From: Paraburkholderia sp. BL23I1N1
GTDB lineage: Bacteria; Pseudomonadota; Gammaproteobacteria; Burkholderiales; Burkholderiaceae
Direction: 5' to 3'
Length of the DNA stretch: 64,000 nucleotides
NCBI RefSeq assembly: GCF_003610295.1
Contig: NZ_RAPV01000001.1
Location: 620,001 to 684,000, forward strand
Of the stretch, positions 10,604-20,763 are shown one piece after another. The translations under genes were made by a program, and so were the position numbers. How positions within the stretch are numbered: position 1 is the first letter of the stretch; each line of letters opens with the position of its first letter. The notes under the pieces were generated by a model. It did no database searches, was not told where the DNA came from, and worked only from the letters and a program-made list of their open reading frames with translations.

Positions 10604-11887
10604 TCAGGCCGCGAGCGAGGCGAATGCGCCGCGCGCCGCGTCGATCGTGGCGTCGATGATCGCGTCGTCGTGTGCGATCGAAACGAAGCCCGCTTCATAC
10701 GCGGACGGCGCAAAGTACACACCCGCGTCGAGCATCTTGTGGAAGAACGCATTGAAGCGCGGCACGTCGCTCTTCGTGACTTCGGCGAAACTGGTCGGAA
10801 CCGACTCGGTGAAGTAGAGGCCGAACATGCCGCCGAGCGAATCGGCCGCGAACGGCACCTTCGCTTCGCGCGCGACGTTCGCGAGACCTTGCGCGAGACG
10901 CGTGGTGCGGGCGGCAAGCGTGTCGTAGAAGCCCGGCGCCTGGATCAGTTGCAACGTCTTCAGGCCTGCCGCGACTGCGATCGGATTGCCCGACAACGTG
11001 CCCGCCTGGTAGACGCCGCCGAGCGGCGCGAGGTGAGCCATGATGTCGCGCCGGCCGCCGAAGGCCGCCGCCGGCATGCCGCCACCGATCACCTTGCCCA
11101 GACACGTCAGATCCGGCGTGATGCCGTAGACCTCTTGCGCCCCACCCAGGGCGACGCGGAAGCCGCACATCACTTCGTCGAAAATCAGCACCGAGCCGTA
11201 CTCCGTGCACAGGCGACGCAAGGCTTGCAGGAATTCAGGCGTGGCGCGCACGAGGTTCATGTTGCCCGCCACTGGCTCGACGATCACCGAGGCGATCTCG
11301 TTGCCGAACGCCTTGAACGCTTCTTCGAGTTCCACGACGTTGTTGTACTCAAGCACCGTGGTGTGCTTGGCAATATCGACCGGCACGCCCGCCGAAGTCG
11401 GATTGCCGAACGTGAGCAGGCCCGAGCCGGCTTTGACCAGCAGGCTGTCCGCGTGGCCGTGATAGCAGCCTTCGAACTTGACAATGCGGCTGCGGTTCGT
11501 GAAACCGCGCGCGAGACGCAGCGCGCTCATGGTCGCTTCAGTGCCGCTGGAAACCATGCGGACCTGTTCGATCGACGGTACCAGTTTGCAGATTTCTTCG
11601 GCGATTTCGATTTCGGATTCCGTCGGCGCGCCAAAGGAGAAGCCGTTGGCCAGCACGCGCTGGACCGCTTCCAGCACTTCCGGGTGGACGTGGCCGAGAA
11701 TCATCGGGCCCCACGAGCCGATGTAGTCGGTATAGCGTTGTCCGTCCGCGTCCCAGAAGTAGGGGCCTTGCGCGCGCTCGATGAAGCGCGGCGTGCCGCC
11801 GACCGACCGGAAGGCGCGGACCGGCGAGTTCACGCCGCCGGGGATGGTGCGCTGCGCGCGCTCGAAGAGGGTCTGATTGTTGGACAT
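10604..11887 (-). CDS. hemL: Glutamate-1-semialdehyde 2,1-aminomutase
   Basis: A 427-residue PLP-dependent aminomutase that converts glutamate 1-semialdehyde to 5-aminolevulinate for tetrapyrrole synthesis in the C5 pathway. Motifs are [12 protein letters not shown] at the N-terminus, [10 protein letters not shown] (the phosphate-binding turn), [11 protein letters not shown] and the Schiff-base lysine K265 in [17 protein letters not shown]. Length and motifs are those of bacterial HemL. It lies upstream of the riboflavin cluster on the same strand, with 72 bp between, and could be co-transcribed with it. Confidence 0.96.
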   Translation of the reverse strand: MSNNQTLFERAQRTIPGGVNSPVRAFRSVGGTPRFIERAQGPYFWDADGQRYTDYIGSWGPMILGHVHPEVLEAVQRVLANGFSFGAPTESEIEIAEEICKLVPSIEQVRMVSSGTEATMSALRLARGFTNRSRIVKFEGCYHGHADSLLVKAGSGLLTFGNPTSAGVPVDIAKHTTVLEYNNVVELEEAFKAFGNEIASVIVEPVAGNMNLVRATPEFLQALRRLCTEYGSVLIFDEVMCGFRVALGGAQEVYGITPDLTCLGKVIGGGMPAAAFGGRRDIMAHLAPLGGVYQAGTLSGNPIAVAAGLKTLQLIQAPGFYDTLAARTTRLAQGLANVAREAKVPFAADSLGGMFGLYFTESVPTSFAEVTKSDVPRFNAFFHKMLDAGVYFAPSAYEAGFVSIAHDDAIIDATIDAARGAFASLAA

Positions 11888-12026
11888 GGCGATGGCTGGA
11901 AATTGGGTTGCGCAACGGCGCGGGTAGCCTGGAGGAGGCTGGCGCGGCGCTGGGATGAGTACAGAAATTGTACCGGAGTCAGCGTGAACAGGTCTTGTGC
12001 ATATACCTGCCGGGCGGAGGTCGCTC

Positions 12027-12623
12027 TCAGCTTCCTTGCGCGCGTCTCGTTGGCGCTTTTTTCGGCGTTACCTTTGGCTTTGTCCTCACGTTACCTTCCG
12101 CGGCGTTTTTTTCCGCTGCTGCTGCGTGGGCCGTTACCTTGCTGGACTGTATGGGGCCATTCGGGACATCGAGTTCCGGTGGTTTGCGCTTGCCGGTGAG
12201 TTCAGCCCAGCGCTTTTCGAGCGCGCCTTCCGCAATTGGCTTGATCACGGTGCCCGAACTCTGCGCGTCCCATGTCTGCACCGAAAACGGATGCGTCCGC
12301 AACATTTCGCGTGGAATCACGACACCCTCGTGTGCGTCGACCACCCAGTCGTACACGAAGTCGATGCACAACCGGTAGCCTCGTTTCGTCGCCGGGTCGG
12401 GGACTTCGTATGGCGCGCGCGTGACGTAGCCCGAGCCGAAAATGCCCTTGGGTTCCTGCGCGACACGGTGCAGAAACACGCGGTCGCCCGGCAGGATGCC
12501 GCGGGCAAATCCGCAACCCCACACATCAGCCACCGCTACGCCCGCGGCGACCCGCTTGGCCACGTAGGGCAGCTCGGGCCACGGCCATTTCTTGGGGCTC
12601 CAGATCAACAGAAAAGCAGTCAT
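12027..12623 (-). CDS. EVE/PUA-like domain protein with basic C-terminal tail
   Basis: A 198-residue protein whose first 140 residues look like an EVE/PUA-type RNA- or modified-base-binding fold: [16 protein letters not shown] at the start, a central [22 protein letters not shown] strand pair and [12 protein letters not shown]. The last 50 residues are Lys/Ala/Pro-rich and probably disordered ([15 protein letters not shown]). The start at 12623 is chosen because it places the conserved FLLIW strand at the N-terminus; the frame is open to 12677. The function is unknown, and family assignment is by pattern only. It is divergent from the Bcr/CflA exporter. Confidence 0.6.
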   Translation of the reverse strand: MTAFLLIWSPKKWPWPELPYVAKRVAAGVAVADVWGCGFARGILPGDRVFLHRVAQEPKGIFGSGYVTRAPYEVPDPATKRGYRLCIDFVYDWVVDAHEGVVIPREMLRTHPFSVQTWDAQSSGTVIKPIAEGALEKRWAELTGKRKPPELDVPNGPIQSSKVTAHAAAAEKNAAEGNVRTKPKVTPKKAPTRRAQGS

Positions 12624-12880
12624 GTCAGGGTCGGGACAGGGCAGTGTGGAAGGGCGCAGCGAACAGCTTTGTGTCACTTGTGTCGCGCGCCGAAGCGTTC
12701 TGGCGGCAGCTTAACCGATCGGCGGCGCGCCTGTCGCGGAGCATGGGCGGCCCGCCCAGCCAGGCCTTGGCTCGGCGGATGGTTTAACCGTCGCGTACAA
12801 TTGGGGCCGTCAAGCTGCTGCTTTCCCCGTTTCACCGCGTTTCGCTGCCGATGACGGCGCGGCGCTTCAACTGGATTCCC

Positions 12881-14101
12881 ATGTCTCACGTCACCAGACG
12901 CCGGCCCGATGGCCGGCTGATTCTGTTGCTCGGTGCGCTTGCCGCATGCGGGCCGATTTCTATCGATATGTATCTGCCGAGCCTGCCGACGATCTCGCAG
13001 GCATTCGCCATCAGCAACGGCGCCGCGCAAACCACGCTCACCAGCTTCATGTTCGGCTTTTCGATCGGTATGCTGCTCTATGGTCCGCTGTCGGATACCT
13101 ATGGCCGCCGGCCCGTGCTGCTCGGTGGCATCATCATGTATGCGCTGGCGAGCGTGGCCTGCGCGCTGTCGTTTTCGATCGGATCGCTGGTGATGTTCCG
13201 CTTCGTGCAGGCGCTCGGCGCGGGAGCGGCCTCGGTGCTAGCGCGCGCGATCGCTCGCGACGCGCACGGGCCAACCGATGCCGCGCGCGTGCTGTCGATG
13301 CTAGCCATCGTCACGTCGATCGGGCCGTTGCTCGCGCCGCTGATCGGCGGCCAGTTGTTGTTGCTCGGCGGCTGGCGTGTCGTTTTCATCGTCCTGACGC
13401 TATTCGGTACGGTGTGCGCGGTGACCGCGTACCTCAAGGTGCCGGAGACATGGCCGCCCGAAAAGCGTGCGCATTCGGCGCTGCTGAAATCGTTCGGTGC
13501 CTACGGCAAATTGCTGCGCGATCCGGTCGCGTGGGGGCACATGCTGTGCGGCGGCATGGCGTTCGCGTCGATGTTCGCGTACATCACCGCGACGCCGTTT
13601 GTGTACATCGAATATTTCCACATCTCGGCGCAGCATTACGGCTTCCTGTTCGCGCTGAATATCGTCGGCATCATGTTCGGCAACTTCATGAATACGCACC
13701 TCGTCGGCCGGCTCGGTTCGCTGCCGATCATTTCTTTTGCCGCGACCGTGAGCTGCATTGCGTCCTTGTTCGTCTGTCTCGTTTCGCTGACGGGGTGGGG
13801 CGGGTTGTGGTCGATCGTCTTCGGTTTGTTCTTCGTGGTCGGCGTGGTGGGGTTGTTGTCTGCTAACTGCACGACCGATCTGATGCATCGGTATCCGGTG
13901 AATGCCGGCGCCGCGGCCGCCGTGTTCGGCGCAGTGCAGTTGGCGCTCGGCGCGTTGGCGAGCCTCGCCGTCGGACTCTGGCAGGATGGCTCGCCCAAGG
14001 GCATGGGCATCGTCGTGGGCGTGGCGGGCGTGTTGTGTTACGTCGGCCGGATGCTGGTTGTCAAATGGCACGGAATGAAGGCGCCCGTCGCTGCCATTTG
14101 A
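12881..14101 (+). CDS. Bcr/CflA-family drug-resistance MFS exporter
   Basis: A 406-residue major facilitator with about 12 membrane segments. LGALAACGPISIDMYLPSLP in helix 1 and the following QTTLTSFMFGFSIG are the signature of the Bcr/CflA drug:H+ antiporters. The loop 2-3 motif GPLSDTYGRRPVLL (MFS motif A) is intact, and helix 4 has RFVQALGAGAASVLARAIARD. Such pumps export bicyclomycin, chloramphenicol or sulfonamides, or in some species cysteine; the substrate here is not known. The start at 12881 gives the usual short basic N-terminus; the frame is open to an ATG at 12851. Confidence 0.9.
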   Translation: MSHVTRRRPDGRLILLLGALAACGPISIDMYLPSLPTISQAFAISNGAAQTTLTSFMFGFSIGMLLYGPLSDTYGRRPVLLGGIIMYALASVACALSFSIGSLVMFRFVQALGAGAASVLARAIARDAHGPTDAARVLSMLAIVTSIGPLLAPLIGGQLLLLGGWRVVFIVLTLFGTVCAVTAYLKVPETWPPEKRAHSALLKSFGAYGKLLRDPVAWGHMLCGGMAFASMFAYITATPFVYIEYFHISAQHYGFLFALNIVGIMFGNFMNTHLVGRLGSLPIISFAATVSCIASLFVCLVSLTGWGGLWSIVFGLFFVVGVVGLLSANCTTDLMHRYPVNAGAAAAVFGAVQLALGALASLAVGLWQDGSPKGMGIVVGVAGVLCYVGRMLVVKWHGMKAPVAAI

Positions 14102-14300
14102 GGTGGCGTGTCGCTGTGTGAAGCGCGAGTCCCAGGCTATTGGCGGATCATTGTTCCTTAGCCGAAACGCGCGGCAAGCTTGCTTCTGCGCCCCGCGCCA
14201 GGCAGCGCGACTACGGAAAACACCAGGTGTTGCGCGCGCGCTACCGTGCGTTTCGAATTGCATTGCTATGATGGAGTCACTGTTCCTCGGAGCGGCAATC

Positions 14301-14531
14301 ATGGCGATCAGAGATTTGATGAACGGCGAGCGGCAACATGCTGCCTTTGCCGAAGCGCAGAAGCTGGCAGACAGCGGCGCCTATCACGATTACACAGACA
14401 TCGAATACGTCTTGCGCTTTGATTACGGTTTGTCTGATGTATCGGCGCTGCTCGACAGCCAGTTGATGCATCGCGACCTGAATCGCCGTTGCGCCGATGC
14501 GCGTGAGAAGCTGGATGCGCTTAGCGTATGA
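14301..14531 (+). CDS. Small hypothetical protein (76 aa)
   Basis: A 76-residue acidic/basic soluble protein beginning MAIRDLMNGERQHAAF. A GGAG ribosome site lies about 8 bases before the ATG at 14301; the longer frame from 14103 has no ribosome site and an atypical sequence. I recognise no domain. Sequence composition is normal for the genome, and it is followed 86 bp later by the RidA gene on the same strand. Confidence 0.6.
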   Translation: MAIRDLMNGERQHAAFAEAQKLADSGAYHDYTDIEYVLRFDYGLSDVSALLDSQLMHRDLNRRCADAREKLDALSV

Positions 14532-14617
14532 CGCGCTGACACGCGCGGTGAGTAGCATGCAGCGTCCGGCGCGTTGCCATGCGCCGCGATGGCGCCATCC
14601 CCTTTGGAGTTGTATTC

Positions 14618-15022
14618 ATGGCTGTCAGCCAGCACGACCCGCATGTGCCGCACACGGACAATCCCGCCGCGTTGGCAAAGCCGGGCGGTCATTACAGTCA
14701 CGTCGCGATCGCGAATGGCTTTGTTTTCGTCTCGGGACAGTTGCCGATCAACGCACAGGGCGGGAAGCTCGCTGAAGCCTCGTTCGAAGTTCAGGCCGAA
14801 CAGGTGTTGGCCAATGTGCAGGCTGCGCTCGAAGGTGCCGGCAGCAGCATTGCGCAACTGGTGCAGGTGCGCGTCTATATCGCCGACGTCGAACACTGGG
14901 CGAGCTTCAATCAGATCTACGCGCGTTGGGCGGGCGAGGCTCGACCTGCACGGGCAGTCGTGCCGGTTCCCCATCTGCATTACGGCTTGAAGGTTGAGGT
15001 CGAGGCGACGGCTCTGGTTTAA
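14618..15022 (+). CDS. RidA/YjgF/YER057c-family protein
   Basis: A 134-residue Rid-family protein. Family members hydrolyse reactive enamine/imine intermediates released by PLP enzymes, or act as related deaminases. Visible motifs are HYSHVAIANGFVFVSGQLP near the N-terminus, the central ANVQAALEGAGSS helix and a C-terminal strand ARPARAVVPVPHLHYG. The canonical catalytic arginine of the RidA group sits in the block usually written R(A/S)xVxV; here RAVVPVP is present. GGAG 9 bases upstream supports the ATG at 14618. It may belong to the RutC-like rather than strict RidA subgroup. Confidence 0.82.
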   Translation: MAVSQHDPHVPHTDNPAALAKPGGHYSHVAIANGFVFVSGQLPINAQGGKLAEASFEVQAEQVLANVQAALEGAGSSIAQLVQVRVYIADVEHWASFNQIYARWAGEARPARAVVPVPHLHYGLKVEVEATALV

Positions 15023-15053
15023 GTTGTGGCTGCAGATTCGAGGCGTCTCGGCC

Positions 15054-15512
15054 TCAGTGAATGATGAGCCCGTTGAGCTGGGCATTGCCTACACCGGACG
15101 CGATATTCACGCCGACGTTGCCGCTCAGTGCCGCCAGTGAGCCGGCACTGAGTTTAGCGGTTGTGCTGCCCGTCAACTGTGCGACCGTATGCAGATCCTG
15201 TTGTGATGTGATCGCGGCTTTCGGCGTGGAGATGAGGGCGATCTGGTTGGCCTGCGCATTCAGCGCACCGGCTGCGAGGTTTACGCCGATATTGCCGCTT
15301 GCGCCTCGCAGCGCATTCGCGCCCACGGTCGCTGCGGACCCGCCAGCTTTCGCGCTGCCGCCTACGTCTTGCAGATTCGACAGCGTGGCCGAGCCGAACA
15401 CCGTTGCGCTATCGTTGTCGGATGGTGCCGTTGACGCGCCTGCAAACGGGGATGATACGGCCGTGCCCGCGACAACCCAAATCAACGCAACGGCTAAAGT
15501 ACGGACGTTCAT
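15054..15512 (-). CDS. Secreted repeat protein with GN(I/V)GVN units
   Basis: A 152-residue exported protein with a cleavable signal peptide (about residues 1-25, ending near AGASTA). The mature part is rich in Ala, Gly, Asn and Ser. It has two clear repeats, SGNIGVNLAAGALNAQANQ and SGNVGVNIASGVGNAQLNG, each preceded by a Thr/Ser-rich stretch. The same pattern occurs in beta-proteobacterial surface proteins often labelled adhesin or heme-utilisation protein, and is amyloid- or beta-helix-like. AGGGAG-type ribosome bases precede the ATG at 15512. Function is inferred only. A small lipoprotein gene follows upstream on the same strand. Confidence 0.65.
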   Translation of the reverse strand: MNVRTLAVALIWVVAGTAVSSPFAGASTAPSDNDSATVFGSATLSNLQDVGGSAKAGGSAATVGANALRGASGNIGVNLAAGALNAQANQIALISTPKAAITSQQDLHTVAQLTGSTTAKLSAGSLAALSGNVGVNIASGVGNAQLNGLIIH

Positions 15513-15659
15513 GAGCGACTCCCTGGCGTGTGCTGACGGCACAGATAGTCTTGATATCGACCATGGGAGCGAGGTGTTGAGGGAGGGGTTCCCCTTAATG
15601 CGGGCGGTGCCGAGAGATTGACCGATACGAACTTGGCCAGGAACGAGCGCGGCCAGAAA

Positions 15660-15833
15660 TTACCACCTTCCGCGGCCGCCGTAATAACCGCCGACGCCAA
15701 CACCCACGCTGACACTCGGGACGGCGTAGTAGCCGGGGGCATATCCGTACGCGGGTGCGTAGCCGTAGGGCGGTGCGACGACGCATCCGGAAAGGCCCAA
15801 TGCGAAACCTATCGTTAACAGTAATTTGAGCAT
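15660..15833 (-). CDS. Small glycine/tyrosine-rich lipoprotein
   Basis: A 57-residue lipoprotein. The signal peptide MLKLLLTIGFALGLSGC ends in a lipobox (LSGC, lipidated Cys at residue 17). The mature part is 40 residues of Tyr-, Gly-, Pro- and Val-rich repeats, including PYGYAPAYGYAPGYY, with no globular domain. A strong AGGGAGGAA ribosome site sits just before the ATG at 15833, which rules out the longer frame. This kind of tiny lipoprotein is common in Burkholderiales genomes, function unknown; it is probably in the outer membrane. Confidence 0.72.
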   Translation of the reverse strand: MLKLLLTIGFALGLSGCVVAPPYGYAPAYGYAPGYYAVPSVSVGVGVGGYYGGRGRW

Positions 15834-16037
15834 GATTCCTCCCTCTTTATGACTTGGAGGAGCCGGGAGCGGCATTCGTTCGGCCTGCCTTGTGACGGCA
15901 AATTACGCCGTCTCGGTGTTATCAGGCTTTATTTACAGTCGCTTACCCGTTTGACGCGCTGTGCATTCGCCGATTGGCGGCTTCTTCGGTGGCCAGAAAT
16001 GAAAAACGGGCCAGCAGGCCCGTATTCATTGTTTGTC

Positions 16038-16127
16038 TGGCGGAGGCGGTGAGATTCGAACTCACGGAAGGATCACTCCTTCGCCGGTTTTCAAGACCGG
16101 TGCCTTAAACCGCTCGGCCACACCTCC
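16038..16127 (-). tRNA. tRNA-Ser (TGA)
   Basis: A 90-nt class II tRNA with long variable arm. The acceptor GGAGGTG pairs with CGCCTCC, the anticodon loop is CTTGAAA (anticodon TGA), the T loop is GTTCGAATC, and CCA is encoded (16038-16040). It reads UCA codons. Confidence 0.96.
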
Positions 16128-16182
16128 AAGCTTTAAATTGTAACCTGAAAAATCCTCGTTGCGGCGCCCGGTCGAGCTGCAA

Positions 16183-17412
16183 TCACTGCGGATCTTTCAG
16201 AAACAGCCCTTGCAGATCATTCAGAAACGCTTGGCCAAGTGGCGTCGGCGCAATCTTTTCGTGGTCGCGTGTGATCAGCTTGCGCCGTTCCGCCTCCTGC
16301 AAAGCCGGTTCGATCGAGGTCATCGAGAGCCCCGTGCGCTCGATAAACCGATGCACCGGAAACCCCTCCACCAGCCGCAGCGCGTTCAACATGAACTCGA
16401 ACGGCAGATCGCGCGCCCCCACCTCATGCTCTTCCTGCACGGCCGTGCCGGCCTTGGCTTGCTCGATGAAGGTGGTCGGATGCTTGTAGCGCACCTGACG
16501 CAGCACGCGGTTCGGAAACGACAGCTTGGTATGCGCTCCTGCGCCGATGCCCAGATAATCGCCGAAGCGCCAATAGTTCAGGTTGTGCTTGCTCTGCCGA
16601 TGCGGCCGCGCATACGCGGACACCTCGTAGCGTTCGTAACCGGCGGCCGTCGTGCGTTCGTGAATCCAGTCCTGCATGTCGGCGGACGCATCGTCGTCGG
16701 GGAGCGCAGGCGGGAATTTCGCAAACAGCGTGTTCGGTTCGAGCGTGAGGTGGTACAGCGACAAATGCGGCGGCGCGAACGACAATGCCGTCTCTACGTC
16801 AGCCTGGCATTCCGCGAGCGTCTGCTGCGGCAGCGCGAACATCAGATCGAGATTGAAGTTGTCGAAGGTGGTCGCGGCCACTTCAACCGCATGGCGTGCT
16901 TGCGTCGAGTCGTGAATCCGGCCGAGCGCCTTCAGATGCGCTTCATTGAAACTCTGGATGCCCACCGACAGGCGATTCACGCCGCTCGCGCGAAACTGCG
17001 CGAACTTGGCGGCTTCGAACGTGCCGGGGTTGGCTTCGAGCGTGATTTCCGCGTCGGCGTCGAGCGGCAGTAGGGCGCGCACGTCGGACAGCATCCGGTC
17101 GAGACCGGCCGCCGACAGCAAGCTGGGCGTGCCCCCGCCGATGAACACCGTATGCATCTGACGCCCCCACACGAGCGGCAGCGCCATCTCGAGATCGGCG
17201 CGCAGCGCGTCGAGATACTCGGTCTCCGGGAACGTGTCGCCTTTCCACTCATGCGAGTTGAAATCGCAGTACGGGCACTTGCGCACGCACCACGGAAAGT
17301 GCACATATAGCGCCAGCGGCGGCAACGAGGTCAGGCGAATGCTGCCCGGCGACGTGAAAGCCTTGATGATGCCGTTGCCGATGTCGGCAGGCGTCGGTTT
17401 GATCGGAATCAC
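16183..17412 (-). CDS. hemW: Radical SAM heme chaperone HemW
   Basis: A 409-residue radical SAM protein of the HemW/HemN-like group. The 4Fe-4S motif CxxxCxxC is in HFPWCVRKCPYCDFNSH near residue 42, followed by VFIGGGTPSLL and the SAM-binding ITLEANPGTFE block; a HemN_C domain occupies the last 100 residues. HemW binds heme and passes it to acceptors such as respiratory enzymes; it is not a coproporphyrinogen oxidase. The start is a GTG whose bases overlap the rdgB stop (GTGA), so the two are translationally coupled. A tRNA-Ser lies 55 bp downstream. Confidence 0.92.
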   Translation of the reverse strand: MIPIKPTPADIGNGIIKAFTSPGSIRLTSLPPLALYVHFPWCVRKCPYCDFNSHEWKGDTFPETEYLDALRADLEMALPLVWGRQMHTVFIGGGTPSLLSAAGLDRMLSDVRALLPLDADAEITLEANPGTFEAAKFAQFRASGVNRLSVGIQSFNEAHLKALGRIHDSTQARHAVEVAATTFDNFNLDLMFALPQQTLAECQADVETALSFAPPHLSLYHLTLEPNTLFAKFPPALPDDDASADMQDWIHERTTAAGYERYEVSAYARPHRQSKHNLNYWRFGDYLGIGAGAHTKLSFPNRVLRQVRYKHPTTFIEQAKAGTAVQEEHEVGARDLPFEFMLNALRLVEGFPVHRFIERTGLSMTSIEPALQEAERRKLITRDHEKIAPTPLGQAFLNDLQGLFLKDPQ

Positions 17413-18056
17413 GCTTCCTCCGTCAAACGCGCGAGCAGTTGGCGCAATGCAATCGCGCGATGGCTGCTGGCGTTTTTCACCGCCGGTTCGAGTTCCGCGG
17501 CGCTTGCATTCAGCGACGGCAGGAAGAAGTACGGGTCATAGCCGAAACCATGCTTGCCGCGCGGCGCATCCAGCATTTCGCCGTGCCAGCGGCCTTCGGC
17601 GATCAGCGGTTCGGGATCGTCCGCATGACGCACGAGCGCCAGCACGCAGTAGTAATACGCGCGGCGGTCGGTTTCACCTTGCAAGGCTGAGACGAGCTGT
17701 GCGTTGTTCGCCGCATCGCTCTTTTCGCCGCCGGCAAGCTGCGCGTAACGTGCTGAATAAACGCCGGGTGCGCCACGCAGCGCGCGCACGCACAAGCCGG
17801 AATCGTCGGCGAGCGCGGGCAGGCCGGTGAGCTTTGCCGCGTGACGCGCCTTGGTCAGCGCGTTTTCGACGAAAGTCGGATGCGGCTCTTCGGCTTCCGG
17901 CACGTTCAACTCGCCTTGCGGAATCAGGTCGATGCCGGCCGCGCCGAGCAGTGCCGCGAACTCGCGCAGCTTGCCCGCGTTGTTCGACGCCAGCACGACT
18001 TTCTTCAGCGGCGAGTCAGACGCAACCGCGCCGCTGTTTTGACGAACCTCACTCAC
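17409..18056 (-). CDS. rdgB: RdgB/HAM1 non-canonical purine NTP pyrophosphatase
   Basis: A 215-residue ITP/XTP pyrophosphatase that removes dITP and XTP from the nucleotide pool. Motifs are [13 protein letters not shown] (substrate-binding S/T-x-N-x-x-K), [23 protein letters not shown] and [13 protein letters not shown]. The GTG start at 18056 lies 8 bp inside the 3' end of rph, and its stop overlaps the hemW start. The hemW-rdgB-rph order is common in betaproteobacteria. Confidence 0.93.
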   Translation of the reverse strand: MSEVRQNSGAVASDSPLKKVVLASNNAGKLREFAALLGAAGIDLIPQGELNVPEAEEPHPTFVENALTKARHAAKLTGLPALADDSGLCVRALRGAPGVYSARYAQLAGGEKSDAANNAQLVSALQGETDRRAYYYCVLALVRHADDPEPLIAEGRWHGEMLDAPRGKHGFGYDPYFFLPSLNASAAELEPAVKNASSHRAIALRQLLARLTEEA

Positions 18057-18789
18057 TCTTTTGCTCCAACGCTGCTTTCTGCTTCGCGATCAACGTGTTG
18101 ATGCCGTCGCTCGCCAGATCGAGCAGCGAATTCATTTCATCGCGCGAGAAAGGCACGCCTTCGGCCGTGCCCTGAATTTCGACGAAACCGCCCGCACCCG
18201 TCATCACCACATTCATGTCGGTGTCGCATTGCGAATCCTCATCGTAATCGAGATCCAGCACCGGCAAACCGTCGTACACGCCAACCGAAATCGCCGCGAC
18301 GTAATCGACGATCGGCGAGGTTTCGATGCGGCCCGTAGCCAGCAGTTTGGCCACCGCGTCATGGGCGGCCACAAACGCGCCGGTGATGCTGGCTGTGCGC
18401 GTACCGCCGTCGGCCTGGATCACGTCGCAATCGATATGCAGCGTGCGCGCGCCGAGCTTCTCGAGATCGAACACCGAGCGCAGTGCGCGGCCGATCAGAC
18501 GCTGGATTTCCTGGGTGCGGCCGGTTTGCTTGCCGCGCGCGGCTTCGCGGTCGCTGCGGGTATGCGTGGCGCGCGGCAGCATGCCGTATTCGGCGGTCAG
18601 CCAGCCCTGGCCGCGGTCGCGCAGGAACGACGGCACGCTCTCGGCGATGCTCGCCGTGCAGATGACCTTGGTGTCGCCGAATTCGACCAGCACCGAGCCC
18701 TCCGCATGCTTCGTGTAGTGGCGCGTGATGCGCACGTCGCGCAGCTGATTGGCCTGGCGGCCGCTGGGGCGTTGGGTGTCGTTGGTCAT
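18049..18789 (-). CDS. rph: Ribonuclease PH
   Basis: A 246-residue RNase PH, a phosphorolytic 3'-5' exoribonuclease that trims tRNA precursors; it acts as a hexamer. Family motifs include [38 protein letters not shown], the phosphate-binding arginines in [16 protein letters not shown], and [18 protein letters not shown]. The frame continues upstream for hundreds of codons, but the ATG at 18789 gives the standard N-terminus. It is divergent from yicC across about 290 bp, which should hold both promoters. Confidence 0.95.
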   Translation of the reverse strand: MTNDTQRPSGRQANQLRDVRITRHYTKHAEGSVLVEFGDTKVICTASIAESVPSFLRDRGQGWLTAEYGMLPRATHTRSDREAARGKQTGRTQEIQRLIGRALRSVFDLEKLGARTLHIDCDVIQADGGTRTASITGAFVAAHDAVAKLLATGRIETSPIVDYVAAISVGVYDGLPVLDLDYDEDSQCDTDMNVVMTGAGGFVEIQGTAEGVPFSRDEMNSLLDLASDGINTLIAKQKAALEQKSE

Positions 18790-19080
18790 GTTGGGATCGG
18801 TCTGGAAGAAAAGCAGGAGGGAAAGCGCAATTTTACCGCCGATCGCGCCGGGCGCGGGATGGCCTGTCCGGCGGACGCCCGCCCGCATGTGCCGGGGCTC
18901 TGCGCGAAGCAGCGCCTCCGGCGTGGCGGCGCTTGTGCTGGCCTCGTGCTGCGCCGGCTCGAAGCGGCCTCGTCGGTAAAAATGGGATAATGCGGATTCC
19001 CCGCCCCGCGTCTCGTACACGCCGGGCGATTCGACTCTCCGGCCATCGTCGAACGCATGGCCACGATCGCGAGAAATACG

Positions 19081-20004
19081 ATGATCTACAGCATGACTGG
19101 CTATGCGAGCGCCACGCGCGAACTCGTCGCGGCCTCGGGCACAGGCGGCGTGAGCGTATCGGTCGAACTGCGCACCGTGAACTCGCGCTTTCTCGATCTG
19201 AACTTCCGGATGCCGGAAGACGTGCGCGTCTGCGAACCGACGCTGCGCGAAATGCTGATGAACAAGCTCTCGCGCGGCAAGGTCGATATCCGGATCAACC
19301 TGCAACGCAGTGAACAGTCGGCCAACGCGGGTTCGGTCAGCCGCGATGCGCTGACGCAACTCGCGCTGCTCGAGCGCACCGTGCTGTCGACGTTCCCGGA
19401 AGCAGGGCGCCTGCGCACCGGCGAAATTCTGCGCTGGCCGGGTGTGCTGGCCGAAACCGGCGTGGCGCCGGAAGTGCTGCGCGACGCGGTGCTTGCATGC
19501 GGCAAGCAGGCGATTGCCGATCTGATCGATGTGCGTGGCCGCGAAGGCGCGCAACTGGCGACGGTGCTGCTCACCAACGTCACCGAAATGGAAACAATCG
19601 TCACGAAGATCACGCCGCTCGTGCCGGAACTGATCGCGAAGCATCAGCAGAAGATCGTCGAACGTCTGCAGGAGGCGCTCGGCATTGCCGCGCCCGATAC
19701 GGCCGCGACGATCGTCTCGCGCGAAGAAATCAACGAACGGATTCGCCAGGAAGTCACGATGTACGGCATCCGTATCGACATCGCCGAAGAACTGTCGCGC
19801 CTGACGGCTCACCTGAACGAAACGCGTCATGTGATCGAAAAGGGCGGCAAGGTCGGCAAGCGGCTCGACTTCATGATGCAGGAACTGAATCGCGAAGCGA
19901 ACACGCTCGGCTCGAAGGCGGCCGCGAAGGAACTGGCCGATTCGTCGATGACCTTGAAGCTGCTCATCGAACAGATGCGCGAGCAAGTACAGAATCTGGA
20001 GTAA
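19081..20004 (+). CDS. yicC: YicC-family endoribonuclease
   Basis: A 307-residue YicC. It begins [15 protein letters not shown], the family signature. The N-terminal domain has [20 protein letters not shown], and the C-terminal DUF1732 region has the conserved [16 protein letters not shown] and [19 protein letters not shown]. YicC proteins are endoribonucleases linked to RNA turnover; the exact target is unsettled. The ATG at 19081 is preferred to the in-frame ATG at 19057. gmk follows after 18 bp, so the two are probably one operon. Confidence 0.93.
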   Translation: MIYSMTGYASATRELVAASGTGGVSVSVELRTVNSRFLDLNFRMPEDVRVCEPTLREMLMNKLSRGKVDIRINLQRSEQSANAGSVSRDALTQLALLERTVLSTFPEAGRLRTGEILRWPGVLAETGVAPEVLRDAVLACGKQAIADLIDVRGREGAQLATVLLTNVTEMETIVTKITPLVPELIAKHQQKIVERLQEALGIAAPDTAATIVSREEINERIRQEVTMYGIRIDIAEELSRLTAHLNETRHVIEKGGKVGKRLDFMMQELNREANTLGSKAAAKELADSSMTLKLLIEQMREQVQNLE

Positions 20005-20022
20005 GGCAGGAGCCCCGAGAAC

Positions 20023-20703
20023 ATGACCGACCACACACGCGAAACCAGCGCACGGCGCAACCCTTACGCCGGTGCTTATCCCGGCAACCTGTTCATGGTG
20101 GTCGCGCCTTCGGGCGCGGGCAAATCGACGCTCGTGAACGCGCTGCTCGCCGGCGACGACGCGATCCGTCTGTCGATTTCGTATACCACGCGCCCGCCGC
20201 GTCCGAAGGAGCAGGACGGCGAGCACTATCACTTCACGACAGTCGACGATTTCCTGACGCGTCATGCGGCGGGCGAGTTTCTGGAAAGCGCGGAAGTGCA
20301 CGGCAACTACTACGCAACCTCGCGCGTGTGGATTGAAGAGCAGATGAAAAGCGGGCACGACGTGCTGCTCGAAATCGACTGGCAAGGCGCGCAGCAGGTG
20401 AAGAAACAGTTTCACAACGCAGTCGAAATTTTCATCTTGCCGCCTTCTCTCGACGCACTCGAAGAGCGTTTGAAAAAGCGCGGCCAGGATGAGCCGAACG
20501 TGATCACGCGCCGTCTGCTCGCAGCCGGCAGCGAGATGGCGCACGCGGCCGAAGCGGAGTATGTCGTGATCAACGACAACTTCGATCGCGCGCTCGGTGA
20601 ACTGCGGTGCCTCGTGGCCGCGACGCGTTCGCGCTTCGCCTCGCAATACGCACGCCACACGCAGCTTTTTGTGCAGCTCGGCATTCACCTGCCGCACGCG
20701 TGA
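20023..20703 (+). CDS. gmk: Guanylate kinase
   Basis: A 226-residue guanylate kinase (GMP + ATP to GDP + ADP). The P-loop APSGAGKST is at about 28-36. The GMP-binding block is [21 protein letters not shown], and [16 protein letters not shown] and the lid ITRRL follow. A 20-residue N-terminal extension precedes the kinase core. It is downstream of yicC, followed by rpoZ after 60 bp. With rpoZ and spoT it forms the classic nucleotide/alarmone cluster. Confidence 0.95.
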   Translation: MTDHTRETSARRNPYAGAYPGNLFMVVAPSGAGKSTLVNALLAGDDAIRLSISYTTRPPRPKEQDGEHYHFTTVDDFLTRHAAGEFLESAEVHGNYYATSRVWIEEQMKSGHDVLLEIDWQGAQQVKKQFHNAVEIFILPPSLDALEERLKKRGQDEPNVITRRLLAAGSEMAHAAEAEYVVINDNFDRALGELRCLVAATRSRFASQYARHTQLFVQLGIHLPHA

Positions 20704-20730
20704 GCGCGGCGGTGGTTCGAGCACATAAGG

Positions 20731-20736
20731 TAGAAT
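20731..20736 (+). promoter_or_regulatory. Possible -10 element of rpoZ
   Basis: TAGAAT lies 28 bp before the rpoZ ATG, with an AAGGAA ribosome site just before the start. I see no good -35 hexamer at 17 bp, so this is only a candidate internal promoter. Confidence 0.3.
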
Positions 20737-20763
20737 AAGCAACATACTGAGAAGGAATCCAAC

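Noticed and set aside
9479..12199. A 906-codon plus-strand frame over ribD and hemL
   Set aside because: A shadow of two well-identified minus-strand genes; no domain and unnatural composition.
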